64,000 nt of DNA, taken from NCBI GenBank assembly GCA_028284665.1, contig JANQRG010000046.1:186001-250000 (forward strand), read 5' to 3'. The position numbers and the translations under genes are program-made. Origin of the DNA: Croceivirga sp. Its GTDB lineage: Bacteria; Bacteroidota; Bacteroidia; Flavobacteriales; Flavobacteriaceae. The notes beneath the pieces were generated by a model. It saw only the letters and a list, made by a program, of their open reading frames with translations. It ran no database searches and was not told the DNA's origin. How positions within the stretch are numbered: the first letter of the stretch is position 1; every line of letters starts with the position of its first letter. Below, piece after piece: positions 8,728-17,539 of the stretch.

Positions 8728-10158
8728 TCAGGCCTGGTCTAAGATTCCCGCTCCACTCAACTTTTTATATCCAAAGATCCCCGTAGCAAAGAGAACAAGC
8801 GACACTACTAAGAGAATTCCCAGGCCTCCAAACTGTAGCGCTGTTTCCTTTTGATATGTAAATCTGGGAAGCGCATCATAATCTGCCTGTGAAAAATCCT
8901 GATTGTTATACAAAAAGGGCATAAAATGTTCCCTCCAGGTTCCTGAGAAGTTCACTACCTGTTTTCTAAAACCTTCATAATCTTTGGTAGCGGTGCCTGC
9001 AATTTGGTTCAGGGATTCCTGGGCAATAATCGCTGGGGAGATCCATTTGAAACGGCCTATCCAGTCCTGCTGCCTTTGCAATTGTTCTTCATAGCCATTC
9101 ACTACAGGCGATAGTTCCTCTTTGATCAACTTTTGAGAAGCCATATAACGGTGCCAGAAACCTCTTTGTTGGGTAGTATCGTTCAAGGCGAATTCCGGAT
9201 GATCCCGAAGGTAATTGTCCAGTATCTCATCTTGTCTTTCGGTAACCTCGGCTTTCAAGCTCCGCATCTCATTGATCATTAAGGTGCGGGAAGGCATGGG
9301 ATACAAGGTATTGCCGAACTGGTTAAGCACCGAAGGCACCAAAAGTACGAATACCACCCATAGTCCCAGTAAAGCAACAGCATTCTTTGCGGAACTTCCG
9401 ACCCAAAGATTGACCAAAAAAGCCAGAGCAAACCAGAAGAGCATGTAGGTAAGGACTAAACCCAACAAACCAAAATAAACCCTTGCTTGCGTAAAGGGAT
9501 TGATCCCCAAAACCAAAAAAACAAGAGTCAAAGCAATAATGACCAAAACCGCCAGCCAGAAAAAACGTAAGCCCAGTTTTTGCAAGACCCAGTTTTGGAT
9601 GCCGATGGGCTGCGCCGCTAATAATCGGAGTGAACCACTCTCTTTTTCAGACGAAAGTACGTTATAGGAAAAGGCAATAATGAGTAGCGGGAGGAGGAAC
9701 ACAACAACAAAAGCGAGGTCAAAACTTCCAAATAACAGCTGAACAGGACTGGTCATCTCCGTAAAATTCAGAGAAAAATCATCTCCGTAAACTGTAGGTT
9801 TCACATAATGCGTAAAAAGGTCTGCTTGCCCGGTGGCAATAAAGGCCATGGGTTGTGGTTCCATAGCAGCCACTCTGGGATGGTAGTTACCAACGGCCAT
9901 AGGGCTGCTGGGAATGGTCCATCGGGGAACACTCACTTCAAGACCACGTTCTACGGAATCTAACAATTTTAACATCATTGCATCGTTTTCCTTTACTTCC
10001 TCTTGTGCCGCAGCAATGTCCAATTTGCGTTTTTCAACCTTTTGTATTCCATTAAATGCCGAAAATCCAAATAGCACTAATAGTACGACGCTTAGCAATT
10101 GTATCCAACGCGCTCGTAATAGTTGTTTCAGTTCATATTTGAAGTTATACGATAACAT
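8728..10158 (-). CDS. ABC-2 type transporter permease (second subunit)
   Basis: A 476-residue membrane protein with one N-terminal helix, a large extracytoplasmic loop (about residues 40-150), five or so central helices, a second large loop and a final helix. This is the ABC-2/DUF3526 layout shared with NosY-like exporters. The start MLSYNFKYELKQLLRARW at 10158 matches the N-terminus of the paralog next door and falls two bases after its stop; the longer frame to 10212 would overlap it. With 10161-11567 it probably forms a heterodimeric permease driven by the ATPase 11564-12280. Substrate not deducible. Confidence 0.85.
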   Translation of the reverse strand: MLSYNFKYELKQLLRARWIQLLSVVLLVLFGFSAFNGIQKVEKRKLDIAAAQEEVKENDAMMLKLLDSVERGLEVSVPRWTIPSSPMAVGNYHPRVAAMEPQPMAFIATGQADLFTHYVKPTVYGDDFSLNFTEMTSPVQLLFGSFDLAFVVVFLLPLLIIAFSYNVLSSEKESGSLRLLAAQPIGIQNWVLQKLGLRFFWLAVLVIIALTLVFLVLGINPFTQARVYFGLLGLVLTYMLFWFALAFLVNLWVGSSAKNAVALLGLWVVFVLLVPSVLNQFGNTLYPMPSRTLMINEMRSLKAEVTERQDEILDNYLRDHPEFALNDTTQQRGFWHRYMASQKLIKEELSPVVNGYEEQLQRQQDWIGRFKWISPAIIAQESLNQIAGTATKDYEGFRKQVVNFSGTWREHFMPFLYNNQDFSQADYDALPRFTYQKETALQFGGLGILLVVSLVLFATGIFGYKKLSGAGILDQA

Positions 10159-10160
10159 GG

Positions 10161-11567
10161 TCAGATGTTTTTGGTGGTGAATAAGAGTAATCCAAAAGAT
10201 CCTAGAAGCCATACCCCCATTACCATAAGATTCGACCCGTTACTTTTCAAGGTCTCCTTCAATTCCGGAGGATCGTACTCAAAAGCGGGAAGCTCCTTCC
10301 AGAAACTAGCATCGGCCTGATAGGCCCAATCGCCATACTGGGAATTCATCGCAAAATTGTCATTCAGGAACTTTTGAGTTGCAACACGATAGTCCTCTGC
10401 GGCATCGGCAAAGTCCCAATGGGTAGCATAATCCGTATTGGCAATAGCCATACTCAAAAAACGTGTCGGGAGATAAGGAGAAATAGCCGCCAAGCCTCTA
10501 TACACCTTGGCCTGTTGTGTGTATTGGTCTTTAAGATAATTATAATGCTTCAGGTACACCTCGGCTTCGTGTTCCTCTGACTTTTGCATCCGGTAACCGT
10601 CAAAATTAAAGGGCAATTGGTGCAGGCTATCCACTCCGTATTCCTGAAGTACCTTTTGTTCCAATAATTTAGCTTCTTTGCTCCACGGATTATGGCCATC
10701 CAATCCCTGTTTTTTATCTTTTAATATATTAGCAGCGAATTCTTGACGGCTAGGATAAGGATGTTTGTTTTCCGCTATATTACTAGCGGCTTTTGGAGCG
10801 GCAAGACAGGCAATGATCCATACACATAAGGATATTACCAGGGAAATCCCTGATTTTTTGGTTTTTGAAGAAATCAACAAAACAATATTGATAAAGATGA
10901 TATAGTACCCAATGTAAACCAAATACATCATCACCAAAGAACTCCAATTGAACACCCCAAAGTCCTTGAGATTGCCCAGTAACAAACCGGCTATCAAAAA
11001 CAAAGCGGTGGTGATCAGAAAAATTGGTAAGAAAACGGCCGTCCATTTTCCCAATAAAAGCTTCCATGAAGAAATCCCCTGACTTTGTAGTAAGGTGAGG
11101 GTTCCCATTTCCCGTTCTTTGGTAAAACTGTTATAGCCTAAAAGAATAATCAGCAGGGGTAGGATAAACAACAGAATAAAATCCGGTGTCAAATCCCCAA
11201 AACGAGCCAAAGCAGTTTGGTCAGCCGCAGCACTGAATTGGGCCTCATTTCGGTTGTGGGCCTCTAAAAAGATAGAGGTCCCTGCGAACTTATCCACTCC
11301 CTGGTCCAGTAGGGCCAAAGGATATTTAGGTTTAAATGCATAGGTGCCATAGTGGGCAGCAGAGTGGGGGTTCTTTTCGCCCTGGTTGTCCCATATAACG
11401 CGCTCTGCGGTTTTAGCCATGGCGTACTGGGCATTTACATTTTGGTAGTGTCGGGTGCTGATCCAGACCGCTACTCCTAATAACATGAGGACAATGATAA
11501 CCGCAATACGGACACGTCCTTCGCGTAGTAATTCTTTGGTTTCTTTTAAAAAGGTCTTTGCTATCAT
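10161..11567 (-). CDS. ABC-2 type transporter permease (first subunit)
   Basis: A 468-residue paralog of the neighbouring permease with the same plan: N-terminal helix (RIAVIIVLMLLGVAVWIS), large extracytoplasmic loop, a block of helices starting at FILLFILPLLIILLGYNSF, a second loop, and one C-terminal helix. The segment FTKEREMGTLTLLQSQ after the third helix is the cytoplasmic coupling loop seen in ABC-2 permeases and has a counterpart (SSEKESGSLRLLAAQP) in the second permease. Its ATG overlaps the ATPase stop as ATGA, so translation is coupled. Confidence 0.87.
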   Translation of the reverse strand: MIAKTFLKETKELLREGRVRIAVIIVLMLLGVAVWISTRHYQNVNAQYAMAKTAERVIWDNQGEKNPHSAAHYGTYAFKPKYPLALLDQGVDKFAGTSIFLEAHNRNEAQFSAAADQTALARFGDLTPDFILLFILPLLIILLGYNSFTKEREMGTLTLLQSQGISSWKLLLGKWTAVFLPIFLITTALFLIAGLLLGNLKDFGVFNWSSLVMMYLVYIGYYIIFINIVLLISSKTKKSGISLVISLCVWIIACLAAPKAASNIAENKHPYPSRQEFAANILKDKKQGLDGHNPWSKEAKLLEQKVLQEYGVDSLHQLPFNFDGYRMQKSEEHEAEVYLKHYNYLKDQYTQQAKVYRGLAAISPYLPTRFLSMAIANTDYATHWDFADAAEDYRVATQKFLNDNFAMNSQYGDWAYQADASFWKELPAFEYDPPELKETLKSNGSNLMVMGVWLLGSFGLLLFTTKNI

Positions 11568-12280
11568 GATGCCAGCTCTTTATAGTCCATGGTGTTGAGG
11601 TAGGCTTGCTCCAGTTCGGAGAGGGAAATGTCTTCAGCAACAAATTGTTGCTTCAATTGACCATCTTTCATAATACCGATATGTGATCCTACTTCTTTGG
11701 CGCGAAAAAGATCGTGTGTAGCCATTAGGGTCGCTACTCCCTTGGAACGTAGTTGCTGAAGGAGCAGTCCAAATTCGTTACTCGCCTTCGGATCCAAACC
11801 TGAAGTAGGTTCGTCCAGTAATAATACTTTGGCCTCCTTGGCCAATGCAATGGCAATGCCTACTTTCTGTCGCATGCCTTTTGAAAAGGTAGAAATACGG
11901 TTTCCGAAGGCATCGGCTTGCAGGCCGGCTTCTTCCAAAAAAGTCTTTAGTTGATTATTGCCAAATTTCTTACCGGCAATACCCGAAAAGTAATCCAGGT
12001 TTTCCACTGCGGTTAGACCGGGATATAACATCAAGTTTTCAGGGATATAGGCCAAAAAGCGTTTCGTAGCCTTGGCGTCGTCTTTTACGTTAAGTTGGTT
12101 GATGAAGGCACTTCCCGAAGTGGGTTCAATAAAACCTAATAATAAATTAATGGTAGTGGTCTTTCCAGCTCCATTGGCGCCCAAAAGACAATAAATTTCG
12201 CCCGCGTTCACATTGAGATTGAGGTGGTCCAGAGCGGTATGCTCACCGTATTTTTTTGTAAGGTTGTCTGTTATTATCAT
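11564..12280 (-). CDS. ABC transporter ATP-binding protein
   Basis: A 238-residue ATPase with Walker A GANGAGKT (residues 34-41), signature FSKGM (132-136), Walker B LLLDEP (153-158) and the switch histidine in MATHD. It is the CcmA/NosF type that pairs with ABC-2 permeases and powers the two membrane subunits encoded directly downstream. Start at the ATG at 12280 (MIITDNLTKKYG), which aligns with the family; the open frame continues upstream to 12340 but adds residues unlike any ABC N-terminus. Whether the exporter serves the metal-uptake genes upstream is an inference from proximity only. Confidence 0.9.
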   Translation of the reverse strand: MIITDNLTKKYGEHTALDHLNLNVNAGEIYCLLGANGAGKTTTINLLLGFIEPTSGSAFINQLNVKDDAKATKRFLAYIPENLMLYPGLTAVENLDYFSGIAGKKFGNNQLKTFLEEAGLQADAFGNRISTFSKGMRQKVGIAIALAKEAKVLLLDEPTSGLDPKASNEFGLLLQQLRSKGVATLMATHDLFRAKEVGSHIGIMKDGQLKQQFVAEDISLSELEQAYLNTMDYKELAS

Positions 12281-12358
12281 GACATAAAGAATTAAAATGA
12301 TAACCTGGGATACAAACTTTGCCTGGTTATGGAGGAACAAAGTGTAGAAATTCGAATT

Positions 12359-12394
12359 TTAAGCCTTTAGCTTAATAGTATGGATCGCTTAAGC
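12359..12394. repeat. repeated GCTTAA/TTAAGC sites before the ABC operon
   Basis: TTAAGC-CTTTA-GCTTAA at 12359-12375 is followed by the self-complementary GCTTAAGC at 12387-12394. The spacing and symmetry could make an operator ahead of the ABC exporter genes, or an mRNA hairpin after the small membrane protein gene. No T-run follows. Low confidence. Confidence 0.3.
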
Positions 12395-12724
12395 TCATAA
12401 ATAGGGAGGGCCTCTGAGCAAAGAATTTGCCTGAAGTCTTTGCTGATAAATGAGATCATTCTTTAACCCGGGAACGAGGAGGGAGGCTGCAATCCCCAAT
12501 AGTAGAGTCGGGAAAAACCACAGGTATAGTGTTTTCGGTAGTAATTTGGCACAAAGCTCGCAGGTAAAAGAAAAAGGTTCAAGTTGCGTAACCTGAATAT
12601 TCGGGACAGTAGGAGTATCGGAGAAATGGGTGTTAAAGACATGGAGCAATTGATGTGATAACTGTACTAACAACAACAGCGCTATAGCGATCCTTAACCA
12701 TTTATTTCTCCTATGCTTACCCAT
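12395..12724 (-). CDS. small membrane protein with CELC motif
   Basis: A 109-residue protein: basic start MGKHRRNKWLR, a hydrophobic helix (IAIALLLLVQLSHQLLHVF), a short extracytoplasmic part with the pair CELC, then a second helix (TLYLWFFPTLLLGIAASLLV). His residues near the first helix and the CxxC pair recall the His/Cys-rich protein at 15854-16159, which opens the same locus, so a role in metal handling is possible. The start at 12724 is chosen because the alternative ATG at 12751 lies inside a terminator-like hairpin. No family name recognised. Confidence 0.65.
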   Translation of the reverse strand: MGKHRRNKWLRIAIALLLLVQLSHQLLHVFNTHFSDTPTVPNIQVTQLEPFSFTCELCAKLLPKTLYLWFFPTLLLGIAASLLVPGLKNDLIYQQRLQANSLLRGPPYL

Positions 12725-12728
12725 GATG

Positions 12729-12755
12729 AAAAGGGAGTGGAAGTCATCCACTCCC
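12729..12755 (-). terminator. Rho-independent terminator after the lipoprotein gene
   Basis: On the minus strand GGGAGTGG-ATGACTT-CCACTCCC is followed by TTTT. The 8-bp perfect stem is G+C-rich. It lies between the lipoprotein gene (ending 12786) and the small membrane protein start (12724) and would end or attenuate transcription of the TonB-receptor unit. Confidence 0.65.
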
Positions 12756-12785
12756 AGGTTATTTTACTTACAAAGAGGATTATCG

Positions 12786-13379
12786 TTATTCTATGGTCAA
12801 ACTAAACGTCTGTGTAATATCAGTAGATCCTCCTGCACCGTCCAAGGTACCGTCATTCGGTTTTGTGGGCTCATGCCGAAGGGTTATGCCTAAGGTACCG
12901 CTACTGGCATCAGTAGTTGTAAGTGTAAAGGCAATCCCTACCGGATTGGTAGTGGTGAAGTTGGTACCTGTTGCTTCGGAAACATAATCAGATTCATCAT
13001 CGGCATAAGCTGCTGTGGCGTTAAGGCCACCTCCAACAACAAAAATAAACTGATGCTCGTCGGCTTCTCCTTCAATTTCCTCATTTACCAGTTCCGCAGG
13101 GGTTTCTGTTTCGTTAAGCAACACAATCTCACCATCATAGGTAGTACTAGCCGCAAGGTTACCGGAGACTGTGATATCCGGATCATCCGGACCATCACCG
13201 TCCAAATCCCTGGATGCCAAAATAATTTGGGTTCCACCTCCTTGAGGTGTCAAGGTAACGGTCATTGTAGTGATAGTTTCCTCCTCGTTTATCTCCTCCG
13301 GATTGTCATCGTCATCCGAACAGGACACCAAAAAGAGTCCTAAAAAGGCAAACATTGATAAAAATTTAAGGGTCTTCAT
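12786..13379 (-). CDS. TonB-receptor-associated lipoprotein ('type 1 periplasmic binding fold' annotation)
   Basis: A 197-residue lipoprotein: signal MKTLKFLSMFAFLGLFLVSC, lipobox at Cys20, then an acidic run SDDDDN that in flavobacteria favours export to the cell surface. The rest is a beta-rich domain with GDGPDDPD, DEHQF and RHEP motifs. Close relatives that I remember sit beside TonB receptors in flavobacteria and are loosely annotated as type 1 periplasmic-binding-fold proteins, although this size and sequence do not look like a two-lobed binding protein. It is most likely a surface substrate-binding partner of the receptor 20 bases upstream in the operon. The acidic and His residues would suit a metal ligand; this is inference. 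Confidence 0.75.
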   Translation of the reverse strand: MKTLKFLSMFAFLGLFLVSCSDDDDNPEEINEEETITTMTVTLTPQGGGTQIILASRDLDGDGPDDPDITVSGNLAASTTYDGEIVLLNETETPAELVNEEIEGEADEHQFIFVVGGGLNATAAYADDESDYVSEATGTNFTTTNPVGIAFTLTTTDASSGTLGITLRHEPTKPNDGTLDGAGGSTDITQTFSLTIE

Positions 13380-13398
13380 AACAAAAAAAAGATTAAGA

Positions 13399-15801
13399 TT
13401 AATAATTGAGTTTTAATTGTAATAGGATATTTCTACCCAAATCATCAGCAAAAAAACGCTGGCGGTTCAGGTATTCTCTATAGGTTGTATTTAAGATATT
13501 GTTGACTCCCAGGGATGCGGTTAAGGTGGCGGTATCCCCTAGACCAAACGTCATCGTTCCATAAAAATCGAACAAATGATACGCATCCGGAGGTGTATTG
13601 ATTGCTAAAGGCACTTCTTGTTGTTGTTCAGCCGAAAACACTATGATATTGGGTGGCGTTTCGTTTTGTCGGAATACATAATTGCTTCGCAGCGATACTT
13701 CCAAATCGTTCCATTCGGGTTTGCTAAAAATCAATTTGTTCTGAAGATTAGCTGCGGGAATGTTGATCAAGGCGATATCATTGTCCAAATCATTGCCTTT
13801 TACTAAAGCAAACTGGTGTTCTGTACTCCAGTTGTTTGTCCAATTGATATAGGCCGAACTATCGAATCCTAACAACCGTACATCCGTCTGACGATAGCCC
13901 CAAACCGGAAAAGCACCGCGAATGGTAAATTCCACATCTGTAGGTTCCAAGAGTATAAAGTTGGAGACAAAATGGGCGTAAGGCTCCAGGATAAACCCCC
14001 AGTTTTTGAAGTTTTTTTCCTGCGAAAGGGAAAACTTATGGGAAGTCTCACTGTTGATCCGCAAATCCCCTAACTCTATTCTTGCTGCAGAGTGGTGCAG
14101 CCCATCGCTAAATAGTTCAGCAGGGTTAGGTGCTCTTTGGGAAAGGGCATAGTTAAACTTAAAAGTACTGTTGTTATCCTTGGAAAACTGGACTCCTGTA
14201 GTGGCAGAAAAATTATTGTAGTTAAAAACGGGATTGGTGAGTAATTGTGTGCCAACATCTTCAATCACCAAATCTGCAAAATCCTGATCGTATCCTCGTT
14301 CTTCCCATCTTGAAGTTAAATAGAATTTTTTTGCATCAATTTGGGTAAAATCATAACGAAATCCGGCATCCAAGATCCACCGGGCATTGAGACGGTATTC
14401 CCCGATGGCAAAGGCGCCAAAGTCCAATCTTTCATAGTCGGGTATCAGCCTGCGAACTCCGGTAGCAGGATTGGCAAAATTGTCCTGATAGCGTCCTAAA
14501 AGCCCAATATCCAGCCTAAAGTCGTCCTTAGCATCCCATCTGAAATCGGTGGTTACCGTATGCGTGGTTAATTCCAGATCAAGCGCGGCCTGATCATCCC
14601 TATCCCCTCTACGCACATCAAATTCGAACCGGCGATTACTTTGAAAATCATATTGAAAACTCCACTTTCCCAACCCTTCAAAGCGTTTATATGCTTGCAA
14701 TTTTCCCAAATGGTGCCGTACCTGTTGTCTCGGGTTGGCGATGTCATACGTAAAGGGTTCAATGGTTTGAGGTTGACCGCTATTGATGGCCCTTATCAAA
14801 TCGTCGACATTACCAATGTGAGAGGCTCTTAAAATGGCAATTTCCGCATCGTAATACGCATATTTAGCGCCAAACCCCCATTCGAATAATCGTTTGCCAA
14901 ATGCTAATGACGCACCAAATTCTTGAATTCCGGTATTGGAAAGGACATAATCTGGTGCTTCCTGATCTCCTAAACGTTTGTACGATCCCTGTCCTTTGAG
15001 ATACCAACCTTTAGTAAAGACCTTTGTAATTGATGATGAGATATTACCACCCCGACCATTGGAAACTCCATTCAACAGTGTTTTTCCAAAAAGAGTATCC
15101 CGTGTAACAGGGAAAATACCCTGTTCTAACAGGATTACCCCGCCTATTGCATCTCCACCGTATTTTAAGGCCGAAGCACCTTTTACCAGGGAAACTCTCT
15201 CAACAGCGTTAATGTCCACATTAGGTGCGTGCTCATCCCCCCATTCCATATCCTGCATGCGTACACCATCATTTAATATAAGGACGCGGCTACCTGTTAA
15301 CCCATGAATAGTAGGTTTAACAATAGTGGCTCCGGTATTTAACGAAGAAACACCGCCTAATTCTCTTAGGGCTTCTCCCAGACTTGCTGTGCTATATTTT
15401 TCTAATGTCTCTGAGGTAAGTGTTACTTCCTGTGCGGAATTGGTTTTTTTAGGGACGGCATCTCCAATCACCTGTACTTCCTCCAGCTCCTCCAGATGAT
15501 GTTCCAATCGTATTTCAATCGAAGTGTTACCCGCTACGGTAATTGGAATGATCTGGGTTGTACATGAAGGGTGAGAGACCTCCAACTCATAGTTGCCATC
15601 ACATAGACGATTAAAAGTAAAATTACCCTTTTCATCACTGAAAGCTTGTTCTTGCGTTTCAGTGATCAGGATAGTAGCTTTTACTAATGCCGTGCTATTG
15701 TGATAGTCCAATACTCTTCCACTAAGACTGCTAGTACAATCCTGTGCTACTACATTCGCTAAAGAATAGAGAAACAGCATAAAAAATATAGAAATTCTCA
15801 T
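13399..15801 (-). CDS. TonB-dependent outer-membrane receptor
   Basis: An 800-residue receptor: signal peptide (MRISIFFMLFLYSLANVVAQ), a carboxypeptidase-regulatory-like domain (about 25-105), a plug domain (about 120-230, with VLILNDGVRMQDMEWGDEHA and VEVVKG-like VSLVKGASALKYGGDAIGG), and a beta-barrel ending in LLQLKLNY. The plug motif with Asp/His residues, and a His/Cys-rich protein and a lipoprotein as operon partners, resemble the ZnuD-type metal receptors, so zinc or copper uptake is the best guess. The start at 15801 gives a clean signal peptide; the open frame extends to 15951 but adds 50 residues that overlap the upstream gene. No riboswitch is visible upstream. Confidence 0.87.
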   Translation of the reverse strand: MRISIFFMLFLYSLANVVAQDCTSSLSGRVLDYHNSTALVKATILITETQEQAFSDEKGNFTFNRLCDGNYELEVSHPSCTTQIIPITVAGNTSIEIRLEHHLEELEEVQVIGDAVPKKTNSAQEVTLTSETLEKYSTASLGEALRELGGVSSLNTGATIVKPTIHGLTGSRVLILNDGVRMQDMEWGDEHAPNVDINAVERVSLVKGASALKYGGDAIGGVILLEQGIFPVTRDTLFGKTLLNGVSNGRGGNISSSITKVFTKGWYLKGQGSYKRLGDQEAPDYVLSNTGIQEFGASLAFGKRLFEWGFGAKYAYYDAEIAILRASHIGNVDDLIRAINSGQPQTIEPFTYDIANPRQQVRHHLGKLQAYKRFEGLGKWSFQYDFQSNRRFEFDVRRGDRDDQAALDLELTTHTVTTDFRWDAKDDFRLDIGLLGRYQDNFANPATGVRRLIPDYERLDFGAFAIGEYRLNARWILDAGFRYDFTQIDAKKFYLTSRWEERGYDQDFADLVIEDVGTQLLTNPVFNYNNFSATTGVQFSKDNNSTFKFNYALSQRAPNPAELFSDGLHHSAARIELGDLRINSETSHKFSLSQEKNFKNWGFILEPYAHFVSNFILLEPTDVEFTIRGAFPVWGYRQTDVRLLGFDSSAYINWTNNWSTEHQFALVKGNDLDNDIALINIPAANLQNKLIFSKPEWNDLEVSLRSNYVFRQNETPPNIIVFSAEQQQEVPLAINTPPDAYHLFDFYGTMTFGLGDTATLTASLGVNNILNTTYREYLNRQRFFADDLGRNILLQLKLNY

Positions 15802-15853
15802 GTAATCCTTTTGTGTCCCTAAATATGGGCCATTGATCGATCCTCGGAATTGA

Positions 15854-16159
15854 CTAAAGGGCTGGAGGAGGGCGGGTAAAGAAATAGTGTTCAAATGAAT
15901 TGCGTTCCGGCTGGGATTCCATATCATCAGCCAGAAAGCTCTTAACCGCAATTTTTGTTTGGGAAGGTGTCTCTGTATATTCAGGAGTTGAAAACTCTAT
16001 GTTCTGATAGTAGATAGCATGGTCACAGAGGGTACAATCCTCAGTATGTTCTTCCTCGTCGTGTTCGTGATGCAGGTGGATGTGAACGGTAGCGGATGAT
16101 ACCTTAAAGGCTATTAAAGCCAGAAATACTACGGTATAAAGATGCTTTTTCACCGCCAT
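15854..16159 (-). CDS. small exported His/Cys-rich protein
   Basis: A 101-residue protein with a signal peptide (MAVKKHLYTVVFLALIAFKVSS) followed by HIHLHHEHDEEEHTEDCTLCD, a dense metal-ligand cluster of histidines, acidic residues and a CxxC pair, then a low-complexity tail. It is the first gene of the TonB-receptor unit, 52 bases ahead of the receptor. A periplasmic metal binder or sensor is a reasonable inference; no named family is recognised. The ATG at 16159 is used; the frame also has a TTG at 16168. Confidence 0.7.
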   Translation of the reverse strand: MAVKKHLYTVVFLALIAFKVSSATVHIHLHHEHDEEEHTEDCTLCDHAIYYQNIEFSTPEYTETPSQTKIAVKSFLADDMESQPERNSFEHYFFTRPPPAL

Positions 16160-16165
16160 TAGAGG

Positions 16166-16173
16166 CAAAGCTA
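16166..16173 (-). promoter_or_regulatory. candidate -7 element (TAGCTTTG) of the metal-locus operon
   Basis: TAGCTTTG on the minus strand matches TAnnTTTG and ends six bases before the ATG at 16159. No TTG at the -33 position, and the leader would be extremely short, so this is tentative. Confidence 0.35.
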
Positions 16174-16206
16174 AGTTTTTTGAAGAAACCTAATATGTTA
16201 AGGAAC

Positions 16207-16731
16207 TCATAATGTTTCTTTAAAAAGAAACCCCAAACCCATACGTTTCAGCATCTTTTTTTCAAAGCCCCAAAAAAAGGTGAACTGCCCAAATAACCAA
16301 CCAAAGAATATCAATAGTATTTGGTAAATGGGTAAGATAATCAGTATTCGAATGGGCCAGTACACCCACCCGTTGGTGGTGTCTCTTTCCAGTCCAATAA
16401 GATGCGTTAAAGGCTCAGCCAATTTTGCGGAAATGCTACCGGTAATAGCAAAAACAATGAAAATAGCAATCATTTCCCATTTGTGGCTGACCACCCATTT
16501 ATTTTCCAGCTTTTTAAAACACCAAAGGAAGAAGCGTAACAGGGGAAAATACAAGAGGGCGGTGATCCCAAGTGTAAAGGGCCATTCAAATGCTGTATTG
16601 TTTAACGCGAAAAGGTGGAGTAGTCTCCTGGAAATGATATAGGCGGTTCCGGCAAGTGATAAAAAGCCTAGAATTGGGAATACGAGTTGCCAGTTTTTGG
16701 AAATTTCCCAGCGTTGCTTAACACGGTTCAT
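16207..16731 (-). CDS. DUF6787-like integral membrane protein
   Basis: A 174-residue protein with four predicted membrane helices (about 16-36, 49-70, 86-106, 126-150) and a C-terminal amphipathic segment with KKMLKRMG. It looks like the DUF6787 family that is widespread in flavobacteria, from memory; no function is known. It is transcribed alone from a good promoter directly upstream and is followed by the His/Cys-rich protein gene on the same strand. Confidence 0.7.
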   Translation of the reverse strand: MNRVKQRWEISKNWQLVFPILGFLSLAGTAYIISRRLLHLFALNNTAFEWPFTLGITALLYFPLLRFFLWCFKKLENKWVVSHKWEMIAIFIVFAITGSISAKLAEPLTHLIGLERDTTNGWVYWPIRILIILPIYQILLIFFGWLFGQFTFFWGFEKKMLKRMGLGFLFKETL

Positions 16732-16735
16732 TGGT

Positions 16736-16767
16736 CAAAAATAGCCAATAGCGGGTATTTTTTTCAA
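16736..16767 (-). promoter_or_regulatory. promoter of the DUF6787-like gene
   Basis: Minus-strand TTG (16765-16767), a 21-base spacer and TATTTTTG (16736-16743) fit the Bacteroidetes -33/-7 pattern. The -7 element ends four bases before the ATG at 16731, so the transcript would be leaderless or nearly so. Confidence 0.55.
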
Positions 16768-16777
16768 ATCACATATC

Positions 16778-16807
16778 AAAAAAGCCATTTGATATCACAA
16801 ATGGCTT
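16778..16807 (-). terminator. Rho-independent terminator after the DUF937 gene
   Basis: Minus strand: AAGCCATTTG-TGATAT-CAAATGGCTT, a perfect 10-bp stem, runs into a stretch of six T. It lies 24 bases past the DUF937 stop. Confidence 0.75.
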
Positions 16808-16830
16808 CTTCGATCTGATTGCACAGCCTG

Positions 16831-17472
16831 TTATTTTCCAAATAATCCTCCTAAAAGTCCACCCAGGCCTCCTTTTTTCTGACCACCACTGTTTAAAACC
16901 ATTCCGGCCAAATCATCCAGCACGCTGCCGTCTCCACCGGAATCCAGGAACGATTCAATAAGCGATTGCTGTCTGTCTGCTGTGCTTCCGCCACCCATTA
17001 GTCCACCGAGTAGTCCGGAAAGGGCATCTGGGTTACTTACGTTTTGCTGCCGGGACTGTTTTCCTAAGAAACCCAATAAAATAGGAGCGGCTACTCTTAA
17101 TATCTGAGAAATGGAACCTGCGTCTAATCCGGATTTCTGACTTAAGGCGTTCTCTACCTGGGGCTGTTTGCTTCCAAGTATATGGCCTAGAATTCCTGCA
17201 CCATCATCCATTACAGATTGATCAACACCTCCTCCGAATAATCCACCTAAGTTGTCCAAAATGCTTCCATCATGTTTAGAAGAAAGCGCATTAAATAATC
17301 CTTGTGCTCCACCCGGGGTAGCCGTATTTCTTTTCATGGCCCCCATGAGCACAGGTAAGGCCATTCCCAGTACATCGGCGGTTTTACCTTCCGATTGCCC
17401 GGTTTGTCCAGCTACTCCGCTGATCAATTGCTTGCCCATTGGGCTGCTTAATAAGTCCAGTAATCCTGACAT
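16831..17472 (-). CDS. DUF937 domain protein
   Basis: A 213-residue Gly-rich protein built of helical repeats with MGKQLISGVAGQTG, GMALPVLMGAM and GGLLGGLFGK, as expected for DUF937 (YidB-like) proteins. No signal peptide. The function of the family is not settled. The C-terminal Gly/Leu-rich tail (KKGGLGGLLGGLFGK) is common in flavobacterial members. It ends the minus-strand run acyl-CoA reductase, serC, serA, DUF937 and is followed by its own terminator. Confidence 0.8.
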   Translation of the reverse strand: MSGLLDLLSSPMGKQLISGVAGQTGQSEGKTADVLGMALPVLMGAMKRNTATPGGAQGLFNALSSKHDGSILDNLGGLFGGGVDQSVMDDGAGILGHILGSKQPQVENALSQKSGLDAGSISQILRVAAPILLGFLGKQSRQQNVSNPDALSGLLGGLMGGGSTADRQQSLIESFLDSGGDGSVLDDLAGMVLNSGGQKKGGLGGLLGGLFGK

Positions 17473-17539
17473 TGTATTAGTGTTTAGAATGAAAAAACAA
17501 TGTACAAAAAGTCCTGCTCAAAATCACCTGAAATTCCAA

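Noticed and set aside
12729-12755. Start of the small membrane protein at ATG 12751
   Set aside because: That codon is inside a perfect terminator stem; the ATG at 12724 directly precedes the basic start of the helix.
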